Shown here piece after piece: positions 35,931 to 50,097 of a stretch of 64,000 nucleotides of DNA. The notes beneath the pieces are model-generated. The model worked only from the letters and a program-made list of their open reading frames with translations, was not told the DNA's origin and made no database searches. The position numbers were made by a program, and so were the translations under genes. Numbering within the stretch: position 1 is the stretch's first letter; each line of letters starts with the position of its first letter. Location of the stretch: NCBI GenBank assembly GCA_002104945.1, contig MCFH01000010.1, positions 558,001 through 622,000 on the forward strand. Direction: 5' to 3'. The DNA is from Piromyces finnis (taxonomy: Eukaryota; Neocallimastigomycota; Neocallimastigomycetes; Neocallimastigales; Neocallimastigaceae).

Positions 35931-37613
35931 CTTTTCACTTTTAGTGCTTTTATTATATAAATTTTGAGTTTTAACTCTTCAATTTTATTTATATAAAATA
36001 AACTTTTTTATTCATAAAATTTAATTAATAGATATTTAATAATAAATATATAATAATCCCTAAAAAAAAATAGGCCATTTAATTATTTCATATATTAATA
36101 ATAAATTTGTAATATACATTAATTGTTTTATAATTTTAACCTCACTATTCCCATAATCGAGGTGTATTGAATATGTTTTACAGTTAAATAGGAAAAATAT
36201 TATTAACATTATATTAACATTTCCAAATTGGTAATATAAATAAATAAAATAGGTAACAAAAAAAAATATTAAAATTTAGTTAATATTTAAAATGAGAATT
36301 TTAAACTTTTAATATAAATTAATATTTGAATTAAGGAAATGAAATAGAGCTATTTCAATATATTATTAATATATCATCATTAAAAGTTTTGTGTTGAAAA
36401 CATTAATGGATAAACTTTAATTCTTATTAAAATCTATATTTTAGTTTGTTTTTGTATTTCTTTAACTCATTTATATTATACAATAGACTACAATATACAT
36501 ATCAATTTAAAATTTAATATAATCCGTTTTAATTTTTAAGTTGGAAAAACCAATTTAAATTTATATTAAGATTTGTATATTATAATATATTTCAATATAC
36601 TTTTATTAACACAATAACTAATAAATTAAATTATAAAACTAAACACGATTACACATAATTATTATGAAATTTTAAAAAAAATATTTAATATAATTTTATT
36701 TCATATATTTTTTAATCATTATTATTATAATTCTTTAGAAAATAAAGTAACCAAATTTTTTTTTAAAAATAAATTAATATAATTTTTTGATAATAAATTA
36801 AATAATAATTAATAATTTTATATCATTTATATATCATAAAATTACTACACATATATTAAAATATATTTAAATTATATTAAAGTAAAACTTTCTTTTCTAT
36901 CAAGAATTCTAAATGATCATACTATAATATATTATAGTTGATATAAACTATAGAAATTATCATTTTTCATCCTGAACTTTGTTTTTTACTATTATTTTAT
37001 TCTTTATATATTATGGATTGCTATTGTATTAGGATTATCATATTAATATATTAATGAATGGAATTTTTTATAAATAGTAAATATATTGTTAATTAAAATA
37101 ATCACATATTAATTTTATTATAAAATAAAGTTACCTATACAAAAAATATATTTTTTTAAAATTTATTGTTCAGCATCATAAAATTTTACCATTTTTATAT
37201 AGTTTATAATTATTTTTTTTTGGTATATAAATTTAACAAAAATCTCTTTTTTTTTTAAATTCATTTTTTTTATAGATTTAATTATTAGAATATTAAAATT
37301 ATTTCTAAGAATACTTTTTTAAAAAGAAATTTATCTTTTTCTTTTTATAAATTTATTTTAAAAATACATTAATATAGACATTATTTTTACAAAGAGTGAA
37401 AAAATTTTTTTTGATTTTCATAGTTTTTGTTGAAAATGATATTTTAATTAAAAAGTTTTTTCCCTTTATCACATAGATATATAAAGCAATAACAATATTA
37501 TATACAATTTTATATTACAAATTAAAAAAAGTCAATATAATTTATTCAACAACAATAATAAAAAAACTCATTTACTTTATAGAAATACATATTAATAGTT
37601 TGACTAATAAAAA

Positions 37614-38911
37614 ATGGCTGCTGTAACAGTACAAAGAAACGAAATAGAAGATTCAAATAAGGATAAGTTAACTACTTATACCTATACCATAACACAATCA
37701 TATTTCATAGATAGTTTATATGGTAAATATTTTAAACAATATTATAAAAAATAATAGTTTTATAAATTTTGTATATTAATATTTATTAATATAAAATATT
37801 ATTATTAGATATTGCATGTACCATATTAAACGAAAGTCCAATATGGAACAAACAATCCAATACCAGTCAAGAGAACCTTTGTTCTTTAAGAAGTTTTATT
37901 GTTAAAATAACTGAATCTTCAAATACAACTATTACTACTTTTCAAGTAGCTTTATATTATTTATTACAATTACATCAAAGGATAGAAAATATTAATGAGA
38001 CTACTAAGAAGCAAAAGTTATATACTGCTTTATGTGGTAGAAGAATGTTTTTAGCTGCTTTAATTATTGCGTCAAAATATGCTACTGATCGTGCTCTTTC
38101 ATCTGGAACATGGGCATCACACATTATTGGTCAAAACAATGGAATTAGAAATGTTAGTGAAGTTAATTCTATTCAACAAGAGTTTTTATCTATAATGGAG
38201 TATGAATTATTTATTGAACATGAAAACTTTAATCATTGGATGGACGAATTAAAAGAATATACTATATTAAAATATAAATATTTAAGTATCAATAACCAAA
38301 AACAAGTTCTTCAATGGAAAGCTCAACAATCTTATTGGTTTAAAAGACTTTCCATTGCTGCTAACATGAAGCGTTCAAAGATGAATATTTCCTCTAATAC
38401 CCAAACTACCTCATCTTCTTACATATTGACATCAACTCCAGTTCAAACTCCAGTTCAAACTCCAAATCAATCAACTAATATTGGAAATCCATTCTTAGTT
38501 TTATGTAACAAAACTACTTCATTACCTTCACCAACTTCCCCAATTTCCAAGAAATATGAAAACAATACTTCTGCTCCAATTAACACCCCATGTTCCCAAA
38601 CCATACCTTCAAAACAAAGTTTACCTGTTCAAATTAATACTAATTATCAAAGATATATACCAAGATATATAGTTAGTAATACCGTTACATTAACTCCATT
38701 ATCTAATATATCTACACCATTTGTTCTAAATAAGCAAAATAATGTTAATGTTTCTCAATATAATACTTATCAAAGAGTCACCAATTGTAATAATAAAAGA
38801 AGTCGTTCTTCTTCTTATGACAATTACCCAACAGAAAAGAAAATAAAATATAATAATCAAGTAATCCCTACTCCACCATCAAACTCTAGAATGTTTATTA
38901 ATATAAACTAA
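37614..38911 (+). CDS. Pcl/Pas1-type fungal cyclin
   Basis: Two exons (37614-37722 and 38,809 minus 1,000, that is 37809-38911) with an 86-base GTAAAT..TTAG intron give 403 residues. The joining codon is GAT in phase 1. The cyclin box covers roughly residues 40-170: TTFQVALYYLLQLHQRI, then CGRRMFLAALIIASKYATDR and EVNSIQQEFLSIMEYELFI. The C-R-R-x-F-L-A-A-L-x-x-A-S-K pattern, with an acidic/aromatic end, is typical of the fungal Pcl1/2 and Pas1 cyclins, which bind Pho85-like CDKs and act in G1/S and polarity. The C-terminal half is Ser/Thr/Pro/Asn-rich, with TPVQ repeats and several SP/TP sites that a CDK could phosphorylate. The first ATG is used, with no upstream in-frame extension needed. 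The desert lies upstream and 4.2 kb of non-coding DNA downstream. Confidence 0.87.
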
Positions 38912-41900
38912 AAAAACTCCCTTTTCCTTTTTTTATAAAAAAAAAACATTAATATCATTTTACATTAATAATCAATATTCGCATTCATGGCTAAAAACAT
39001 ATCTTAATTACGCATATTTATTTATTTACTCAACAAAATTTTGAATTATAAACATCATTTTATTTAGTTTTTTTTAATTTTATTTTTTTTTTTTTAAAAT
39101 ATAAAGTAATCGTTATTACTTTATTATATCCAAAACAAATATTGTAAAAACAATTACATTATTTAACTAATTAAACGTAAAAAACATTTAAGCATAAATT
39201 AACAAATGAATAAAATAATTTAAGACTTTTAAAAAATAATGAGATAGAAATTGAAAATGTTTATATTTTTATTATTGTGTGTCTATAGAATCAATTGTTT
39301 TTTTATTTATTATAAATATACTAGAAATAGTGAAAGAACAAACAATATTATTATTGGTAATATTTTTTTTTTCTTTTAAAAGGATATGAGATAGTTTTTT
39401 TTTTTTAATCTCCCAAATTCATTTATTAATTGTATTATTAATGATTAACAATTTATTATTATTAATAATTTAATTAATGTATCGAAATAGATGAAAAAAA
39501 TTTTTTTTAATATATTAAATATATAGTATTCCTCATGTTTTACAATTACACAAATTTCAATCTTATTCCTTAGTATTATTGAAAAGGGAAATAAATTATT
39601 TTTTTTTTCTAATAATAATAAAATGTTTTATTTTTTTTCAATTTTCAAAATTCTTAAAACAAGTTAATGATTATTATTCTAATATATAAAAATACAATGA
39701 ATTTTTTATTTATTTAATTCTTTGTAACCTAGAGTATATTAATAATTAATATATACGTATTTAAAAAAAAAAAAGAAATTGTATGAAAGCTATAAACAAT
39801 AATAACAACCATAAATATAAATAGTAAATCATTTAATTTTTTTTTTTTTTAAAACTAGTATATATTGTAATGCTTTATGTATATAATATTTAAAAAATGT
39901 TTCATTTTTTGTTTTTAACAACAATACCATTTCAATAGTTTATATTATTATATATATATATTTTAAAAAAAAAATAAAAATAAAAGGATATTTAAATGGC
40001 ATTATCATATTTTATTAATTTTTCATTTTTTTCTTTTTAAAAAGTTGTATTTATTTATTTGTATATATCATTATATTCATTATATTATTATTATATTAAT
40101 ACCAAATAATATGAATAATATTTATAGATTTAATTTAAACAAAGAAAGTTATAATGAATCTTTATGAATTATAGTTATTATAACCAACTTTAAATAATAA
40201 AGTAGTTCTTCAAGAAAGATTTATATTAATTCATTTTATTAAGCTAATTTAGAATGAAAAAATATTAATTATTTATTTAAAATAAAATAAAAAAGACATT
40301 GTATTTTTTTTTTAAATAAATAAAGTTGAGTATTTTTTTAGCTTTAGCTTTAAAAATTTAATCTTATTTAGTTGAATTGATGGTTTAAATTTAACTATTC
40401 CTATTTAAATTATTAAATAAATTTAAAAGAAAATAAATTTAAAGTTTAGTTATAATTTTAGTTTTTTTTTTTTTTTTTCGTTATTAATCAATTTAGTATT
40501 AATAACAGTTAACAGTAAATAAATCTTTTTTACATTAATATATCTAATAATTATTGGTATATGAAATTTGGCTATTTTTTTTTTTTTCAGGATGGTAAAA
40601 TTATTATCACATCATGTTGATCAATGAAAGGGATGTTGACTCAATATGATTTTTGAGGAAATCTTTATAAATTATGATTAAGATTCTTTAATTCATATTT
40701 AATTAATATAAAGAAATGTTAATATATATTAAATTTAACCAAAATATGATAATTTCATTTATTGATTATGAATAGATTAAATTTTGGAAAATAATTATAA
40801 ATAAACTTTAATTAATTAATTTATTTTCATATTAAATTTTTGTTTAAATGTAAAGGTTTTAAAAGTTTTATATTGTTTTATGTTTAGCTATCTATTTTAC
40901 CATTTAATAATAATTTAAAATTAAGGAAGAAAAAAGAATTTCTAATATTTAATATTGCCTATTATATATAATTTTTTATAAATCAAAGGTAGGTTAATAA
41001 AGAATTTTTTTTAAACTTTTTTTTATTAAGGAAATATTTTTTTTTTATTTTCTATCCTGTTGCTAAGTAAAAAAATAATAAACATATATTATAGAATTAA
41101 TAAAGTTTATGGCTTATTTAATCCTAATTATTATAATTATTAATATAATTATTTTTTTTTGTTTAAAATACTTTTAGTTTTACAAAGTTACTCATATAAT
41201 ATAACCATCATTTTTCATATTATTTATATATTTATTAAAGTTTTAAATATTAAACTTATTTATATGAAAATGTTAAGATTTAAAACTAAAACGAACACAA
41301 TTGTATTAATTTAAATGTTTCACAGAAATTAAATTTACTATTTAAGGTAATAATCGAAATTTTTAATTTATAATGATAATGACAATTATTTTCTGTATTT
41401 GAAATCATTCTATTCAATTTATTGAAAAAGTAATTATAAAAAGAAAAATGTATTATATGATAATGATAATTATTAAAAATTTTATTTACTTAAATATATT
41501 TTTTATTACTATTAAACTATGTTGTTGGAATTATGTTAATGATGCTATAGTATAAGACCTATTTTTATTTTATGAATAATTTTATAAATTTTTTATACTA
41601 TAAAAAATATTATATTAATGAATAAATATATATATTTATAAATAAATCTATTATTAAAAATCAATGAATAATTTAAGTATAATAGAAAATTTGTTGAATT
41701 GTGTTTTTTTTTTTTTATATTAAAATATAAAATTTTTTATAATAATTTAAATATATTAATTTTTAAAACGTTTCCCATTTTTTTTATTCATTAATGAAAA
41801 TCAATTAAACAAATTTTGTTTCATTTTCCAATTAATTTGTTTAAAAAAGGTATAAAAAAAATGTTTTAAAATCATATAGTTTTTTTTCTTTTATAAATGA

Positions 41901-43143
41901 TGTTTCCATTGTATTAAAAAAAATGGAACCAATGAATTCATTTTATGATGATAATGTCAATGTTTTAAAATTTAATTTATTTTTATAGATGAATAATGAT
42001 TTTAGGCTGAAAAAAAAAAGATATTACTATTTTTAGGTTTATTTATTTTCATAATAATAATACTATTATTAATGTCTTAAAATGAACTATTGATAATTTA
42101 TATTTATTATGAATAATGATTTTAATAAGCATTCCTTTTTATTATAGTATTAAATAAAACTAATGAAAATAATAGTTGAACAGGTATGAAACATGTTTAT
42201 AGATTTTCTTATAATTATTCTAATTTTTTAAAAAAAAAAATTAGAAATTTATACATTTAATTAATATTATAAACATCATTTATTGAACCATTTCTTTAAA
42301 AAAGTTTAAGAATTAATAAATTTATATTTCTAAAACAATCTTGTAAAATAAAAATTATTTTGTTAAATTAATTAAAAAGAAATGAATGTTTTGAATATTT
42401 TAGGAAAGGAATGGATGTTAAAAATGCTTTTTTATATTTATTAAACAATATCAAAGTACTTTTAGATACTTATTTTAATAATGATTTATTTATATGAGAA
42501 AAAATATCATTAAGAATCCAATTTCTGTTAATTGTTTTTTATTTTAAAAATATTAAAATGAAAATTTGTCTATTTTTTATTTTAAATTTGTTCAAAACTT
42601 TAAGAAAATGTTCTACAAATTCTTGATAATGTTTTAAAAATTTGTTCAAAACTTTAAGAAAATGTTCTACAAATTCTTGATAATGTTTTAAAAATATAAT
42701 TTTATGTATACATTAATATTTTAAATTTTAAATTCAATCTTTAATTAAAATTTTGAATTTACATAAATTTAATTAAATTTTTAATTAAAATTTTTAAATG
42801 AAATGTAAAATAGTACAGATAAAAAAAATATTCATCTATATTTTTTTTTTTATACAATAGTGGTTTTGTAGTATTATAAAAAGTTAATGAGGAATAATAT
42901 ATTTTTATTTTTAAATAAACTCAATATCATATATAATATACATAAATAACTATTTTATTACATAGTCATATACAATATATTCCTATCTTGATAATAAAAA
43001 TTTCTAATATGAAATATACTTGTAGTTTTTCAACTACTATCTAATTTTTTTTTATAATTATATCGTAACTTTTTATTCTTTTTTTTTTTTAGTTATCTTT
43101 TAGATTTTATATATAAAAATAACCAATTTATTACAAAGGAAAA
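38912..43143. other. Intergenic region, A/T-rich
   Basis: About 4.2 kb without a supported gene. It holds poly-T and poly-A runs (for example 40460-40478) and the 54-bp tandem duplication listed separately. Confidence 0.7.
42584..42691. repeat. Tandem duplication, 54-bp unit, two copies
   Basis: Two almost identical copies of a unit with TTTGTTCAAAACTTTAAGAA and TTCTACAAATTCTTGATAAT. It lies about 450 bases upstream of the WDR27 start. Confidence 0.9.
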
Positions 43144-46100
43144 ATGTTAACAAATAGCATTAAGAAAATTAATAAGTTAGATTTAAATAAAGAATATGAA
43201 AAGAAGGAAAGATTAAAAAAGTTTAATTTAAAACTTTTAACAAAAATAAATTTAAATTACCTACCAAGACACAATGAGCTTTGTCTTTCTTCGAAATTTA
43301 TTGCATGCCCTTTAAAAACTAATATATATAATACAAAATCTCGTTATTATAGATCCAATATACAAAAATCGAAAAAAAATATAAGTAATTTAATAGGCGT
43401 ACGGCGGGAGTATGATGATGTTTATAATGACGAGAAGAATATAAATTATGATGACGACGAAATTTACTCTTTAATAAATATTAATGATATTTATCATCAA
43501 AACACTACCAGTAACAAAAATTTAATACATAGTTTGAATAATGAATCAAATCAAGGATTAGCATATGATTTAAAATACAAGTATGGTATTAGTTTAAGTC
43601 ATAATGATCCTATTACTGCTGTAACAATGAGTGCATCCGTTATTGATTCTTGTTCTTATTTTATTTCATGTTCAAGAAGTAAAATAATTATATCCTTATT
43701 AAATGTAAATCACTTACAATTAATACATGAAGAAGAAATTGAAACTGGTTTTGGAGATGTTGATTGGGTAACAATTGATAAAAGTGATCAATGGATTGCT
43801 ATAGGAGTTAATAAAGATATATATGTAATTGAATGGAATACACTAAAAATTATAAAATTAGAAGGGCATAAAGAAAGGGTTACAAATGTATTGTTCTTTT
43901 ATACATTTGCAGATCCTTCATTAGACTATCAATCTTATTTATGCTTATTATCCCTTAGTGAAGATAGAACATTTATAAGTAAATTTCATTTTAGTAAATT
44001 AGAAAATATTTTTTAAATATTATATCTAAATGATTAATAATTAATTTTATAAATAATATTTACTAAATTGTTTTTACTTTCTTTTTTTTAATACTGTAAT
44101 GAAATTAATTTTCTATATTAAAAATTGTTCTTTTTTTTTTTTTCTTCTTCTAAATTTTATAATTTACACAATTATTGATATTAAATAGTTTGGGATTTTC
44201 AAAATGAATCATGTATTTATCAGTCAGAAATATTATCACCATTTCCTTTAACTAGTGCTGTTATAGATCAAAATAGATGTCGAGTGATTATTGGCGGTGT
44301 TGATGGACGTTTAAGATTCTTTGATTTAAATACTTTAAGAACTAAAATGATTTGTGAACCAAGATGTATTCATATTACTGATTTATCTAATTATTGGAAG
44401 GATACTGTGAACCAAGATCTAGATGATTTAGCAAAAAACCACAATAAAAATGAAGGAAAGGCTATAGATATTAATGTTGTAAGTAGTATTCCAAAATGGA
44501 GAATGAATATAAAAGATGATTTGTACACATCAAAAGAAAATAATTCTATAAAGAATGACGTCTATAGTATTGATTATGGTAACAAAAATGGAATTATAAA
44601 TTTACATTTTTTACCTCATACATTTTCATTTAAAAAAAATTCTCTTCATTCAAAATTTCAAATTAATGAAGAAATGCAAAATAATATTTATTCATTATCC
44701 CATGATAAAGTGAAAACAAAATCATCTTATCTTTTGATAGGTATGAGTCAAGGTATTGTTGTTTTAGATTCAGATAATTATAATATATTATATCACTATA
44801 ATCTTCATGAAATTCCACTCTGCCGATTTATTAATAAAGAAAATTCAAATCCAAATCAAGAGCCAGTAGAATATTCAATGGCATTGGTAGATGGATACCA
44901 TTTTTTCAATTTTTCAAATATAACATTAATGATATTAAGTCATCGTTTTAATCAAACAATAGATATTATAGAGTTATCACAGGGACAGGATACAGTAAAA
45001 AATGACCTTTTAAAATTTACAGAAGTAGAAGTTGATGAATTTTGTGAAGATTATTTAAATAATAAAATTGACTTTCAAGAATTAATTTATAAAGTAACAG
45101 AAAAAAATGTGAAAGGTTATTGGTCAAAAAATGTTTATAATGATATTATTGAAGAGTTTAATACAATGGGAATTACTACAATGGAACAAATAAAAGATCA
45201 TATAGAAGCTGATTTTAATCCTAAAATACCTAAATTCATTTTATCCTTTATAAAGTATTTCTTAGAAAGATTGAATGTAATGAAAAAAACATTCATTTCA
45301 GGATTAGATCATTTCTCTTCTAATCTTATATTACCTTCTGATACTATTAATTCAGTGGTCCCAACCTCATTGTATGCTTCAAAATCAGAAAAAATTGCAC
45401 CTGATTCTCCTTTAAAATGGGCATTTTTAGAAAATAAATTAAAGGATGGAAAAATAAAAAAGAAAACTACTATTGGAGGTTTAGGTATTTTAGATGTTAT
45501 GAATCAACCAATTACTTTTCGTTCTCATATAAAATCCTCCGGATATTCTTCCGTACCAACAAGTTTGGCTTATGCAAAGAATTTTTCCTCAAAGTCTAAA
45601 ACAAAAAAACTTGTGAAAAGACCTTCTACTACTTCAAAATCAATCGGGCAAAAAAGTTCTAAAGAAATTGGACAAGTCTGTAGGAGTCTTTCTTCCCTTT
45701 CTATGAAGTCTTCTAAATCTTTACCTGAAATTAAGTCAAAAGAATTTAATAAAAGACCATCATCCACAAATATGGAATTAAAAAGACCTGGATCAAGTCA
45801 AAGTATACTAAGTAATGAGAGTATGGATATCCCCAATGAATTCAAATCCTACGATCAATGTAAAGGTGTTTTTAAATATAGAATAAAATATAATCCGGAT
45901 TGTATACAACAAACTGGTTCACTTACCTCTGTAGTTTATAATTATAATGGTAATTATGTAGCATCAGCTTCCACAAACAGTTCAGTATGCATTTATAAAT
46001 ATAGGTACAAACCAAGATCATTAGAAAAAGATAAATCAAATTTATACGATTGGAATTGGAAATATTCAAGAGAATTAATTGGTCATAATAATACAATTAC

Positions 46101-47151
46101 AAATGTACGGTGGGGAGCAAAATGTAATAATGAAATGAGTAAACTTATGGGAGGGGAAACTCAATTGTTAATTACAAGCTCAAAAGATAATACTGCAAGA
46201 TTATGGTCATTAAATAAAACAGATCCTCTACTTGTATTCAAATTTATTCATGGTACTCCTAAAAGTCATCAACTTAATTCTAAAACTTTTCCTCATGGTT
46301 CTATATTTACATATGAAATAAAAGATGCTTCTCTCTTTTATCAAAATCATTTTATTGCCTTACTTCATCATAATAAACTTTATTTCTATCGTTATCTCAT
46401 TCAGAAACAAGAAGCAGGGTCAGTGAAACCTCATCAAAATAATAATAAATATAAAATTACTACATCATATACCACAGATGCGCAGTACTTTACTGCATTT
46501 TCTTGTATTAATAATAATTTATCTCATCTATTATTAACAGCCTCTTCAGATAAATCTGTAAAAAAAAAACAACTTTTTTTTATCTTTCTTAATTATTTTT
46601 TTTAAAAAAAACAAAATATATTTATTATTAATTTGTGAATAGATAAAAAATATTGTAATTAATTAATTAATTAATATTTAATTCATATATAATAATAAAT
46701 TTATAAATTATAGATTAATATTTATGACGCCAATGTAAATAAGAACATCCTTTGTATACCAAATGCATCAAAAGGAAAACCAATTCATTCAATTACTTTG
46801 GCCGATTATGATACCCCATGCTCAACATTCCATGATGGCTTTTTAACTTGTTCAATTAATGATTCTATACGATGGTGGGATATCCGTACTCAACATAATG
46901 TCAGAGTATTTGAAGGGCATTCGCATTCAAAATATCCATTAAGATGTTCTATATCTCCTTGTGGCCGGTATATTTCAAGTGGTAGCGAAGAAAATGGTTA
47001 TTATATTTGGGATGTAAGAACAAGCAATACTTTAGCAAAAGTATCCGGTGGTCATACAGATGCTGTTATGGATATTGCTTTTAATCCACGTTTTGCTGAA
47101 CTAGCAACTGCATCAATTGATGGAAAAGTTAGATTTTTTACTGAAAAATAA
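43144..47151 (+). CDS. WDR27: WD-repeat protein 27 homologue
   Basis: Three exons (43144-43978, 44189-46557, 46714-47151), with introns of 210 and 156 bases, give 1,213 residues in frame. After a ~120-residue lead come WD40 blades (..EGHKERVTNVLF.., SEDRTFIIWDFQNESCIYQS, GGVDGRLRFFDL), a long middle part, and a second set of blades ending TDAVMDIAFNPRFAELATAS and DGKVRFFTE. The order matches animal WDR27: a mid-protein KSSGYSSVPTS motif (about residue 725), then a blade WWDIRTQHNVRVFEGHSH followed by YPLRCSISPCGRYISSGSEE. Human WDR27 is only about 830 residues. The extra length is a helical insert (about 545-640) and a Ser/Lys-rich linker (about 735-830). WD40 propellers are binding platforms; the exact role of WDR27 is unclear. 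Confidence 0.86.
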
Positions 47152-47607
47152 TAATAATAATAATAAAAAAATTTTTTATTTTTTACTTTTCATCTTATTT
47201 TCATATAATTCCATGAAATAATGGAAAAATATCTACTACTTTTAATTTTTTGGATACCATAAATATATTTATAATTAAATTATATATATAATAATTATTA
47301 TTTGTTTTATTAATTTAAATTATTTTAAATTAAGATTATAGGTATTAAATAATATATTTTTATATATTCAATCAATAAAGTACATAATAATAGAAAAAAA
47401 ATAATAATTTTTATATAACTAAAAAAGATATATTTAAAAAATGAAACAAATATAAAAAAAGTATAAAAAAAGATAAATTTAAATAAATAATGATATTTAA
47501 TTAAAAATAAGAATAAAATTATCTATATATAGATAGATATAATATATATATTGTATTTTAAATGAAATGTCTATAAATATTTTAAGCATCAATTAACAAA
47601 TTTGCTT
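47152..47607. other. Shared 3' intergenic region of WDR27 and pecanex
   Basis: Two convergent genes end 457 bases apart. The interval is A/T only, with several possible AATAAA-like signals on both strands, too many to choose one. Confidence 0.6.
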
Positions 47608-50060
47608 TTAAACTTCAAATTGGGATGTGCTAGTGTCATATTGGGAATTATCATATTGATTTGCTTCATTATTAGAATTATCATAAACTTTTTCAACGTG
47701 AGTAGAGATACAGTGAACAGTAGTAATTGATTCTGCGTTATTATATACTGGATAACCAAGAGGTGGATTAGCAGATTGAACAAATATATTACGTAGAATT
47801 ACCTAAAATTTGATTAAATTATAAAATAAATATTAAATAAATAACAGTTCATAAAATAATCTTTAAAAATTATAATTATATGTTATATTTACATCATTTG
47901 CTTGTATACTGTATCGTTCTATATTAATATTAATAATAATATTATTAAAAAATTTTTAATAAATGAATATGATTTATTAAAAAAATATTCTTTTTTTAAT
48001 TTTTTTAAATAATATAAATTTATCCATACCATCATCATCGTTAGTACAATAATAAAGCTCAAATACTAAGTTTGCCCAAGTACCCTATTATAAGTTAATT
48101 ATTAAATTTAAATTTAATTATATGATTACTATCGAATAATTCTCTAAATTATTATTACTTTTGGAATTTCCTGATTAATTTGAGCAAAATTAATTAAATT
48201 ACAGTTTCTTTTTAAGGTTTGAGAGTAGTAACAACCATCAGCACTATAAAGAGTAAAGAAATTTGGTACTTTTTCTTCTAATTTTCTTATCCAATTGGGT
48301 GTATTAGCCATATCAATACAATACTCTTTATCATACATAATTAATGTATTCTGTTATATATATAAATAAAATTAATTTTATATTTAATATATATTTAATA
48401 TATAAATTCTTATTAATATTTTCAAATATATTTACCATCATTCCATTATAGTCACTAATATTATTCATGATAGTTTCGTCATAAACAAACTTTAAAGAAA
48501 TTCTGAAACATTCAATAATTAATTCTTTAGCATCATCATATTCGTCAAGACAGAAAGATGATGTAGTTAGTGGGAATTTTCCAGAAAATATTTTAAAAAT
48601 TGAGTCCATTGTTAATACTATTATTATAATAATTTTTATATATTTTAAAATAGTTAATGAATTTAATTTAATATTAGTTTTTTTTTATTCCAATTTTTAG
48701 GTTTTAGGTGAAACATATTATACCATAATCGTTAACACATGAATAGAACATAACAGCTACACTTATAATATTATTTTTAATATCATTATCAAAAATATTA
48801 TATCTGTTGGTGACATGATCAAACCAACTCATTGGAAATTGTTTCCAATAAGTATTAAATAATTCCTTATTAGCATCAATTTTTAGCCAACTAATAAAGT
48901 TAGATACATTTATTTTATATGTTATTTAAATGAATAGTTATAAAATATATAAAATAAATTTATTTGATGTTTATTATTAGAAAATAAAAATTTACCTATC
49001 TATGATTTCTTTACTTATTAAGGATAATTTCCATATTAAAACTTTGAAAAATGTTGGATAAATTAAAGCAATTACTTCAGGGTTATCTAAAATTCCAACA
49101 ACCTTACTTTTTATATCTGTATAACATTTGCAGTATAGTGGTGTTTTTGGCTATTTTATATTCATTATACATATGTATTATTTAGAATTTTTAATAATTA
49201 TATATATATTAATTATATATTACAATATAAATATTATACAAGTTATGAATTATTTAAAAAAGTATTTACAATAATACTACTTCTTATAGGAAATTCAATA
49301 GTATTTGGAGAATTATTTGTTTTTTCAAATATTTCATCGATCTTTCTTGCTTCGACATTATGACATGAAGTTCCTTGTTTTTCCAATCCTTTGAAATTCT
49401 ATCATAATGTTACTGATGAATTAATTCTCTATATTTTTTTTATTTTATTTTTTAAACATTAAATATTTAATTCATTATAATTAAAAAAAATACTTACAAT
49501 AACACAATCTGAATATGAACTTTCTACAATTTGTATAAGTAATATTAGGGTATCATATCTACATAAATACATTTCTCCAGCTTTAGTAGAATATCTTCCT
49601 TTTGACATACCTTTATTTATAATTCTTTTTAAATTAAATGTAAAATCTTGATATATTAGTGCATCACTGTTAGAAGCAGAGGTATAATCTGTTTCAATAT
49701 CTTTTTTTTTTTTTTTTTTTTTTAAAATAGTTTAAAATTAATAAAATTTTTATAAATATATACTATAAAATAATAGTTTTTAAAAATTAATATATACCAA
49801 ACTTTGGCCATTGTCTAGCTGGTCTTGGATATCCAATAAAGAATATAGGTAAGCCAAATATTGGCACCATTGGTGAATTAAGAAAACTAGTAATAAGTAT
49901 TACTAGTAATAAGATTGGAGTATATAAGATAATAAATATTACAGCTAATGTTTGATACTTTACATGTTGTTTTTTATTTATCTGTTATATTTATAATGAA
50001 TAATGTATATTTATATATTAATAAATATTTTTAATATAACTATTAATATTTTTTCTTTCT

Positions 50061-50097
<37 letters not shown>

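Noticed and set aside
43487-43500. Possible frameshift signals in the chromovirus gag-pol
   Set aside because: E3 is one continuous frame and E2 is continuous up to its break, so no recoding is needed; the coordinates here mark only an A/T heptamer seen in WDR27 exon 1, which is ordinary coding sequence.
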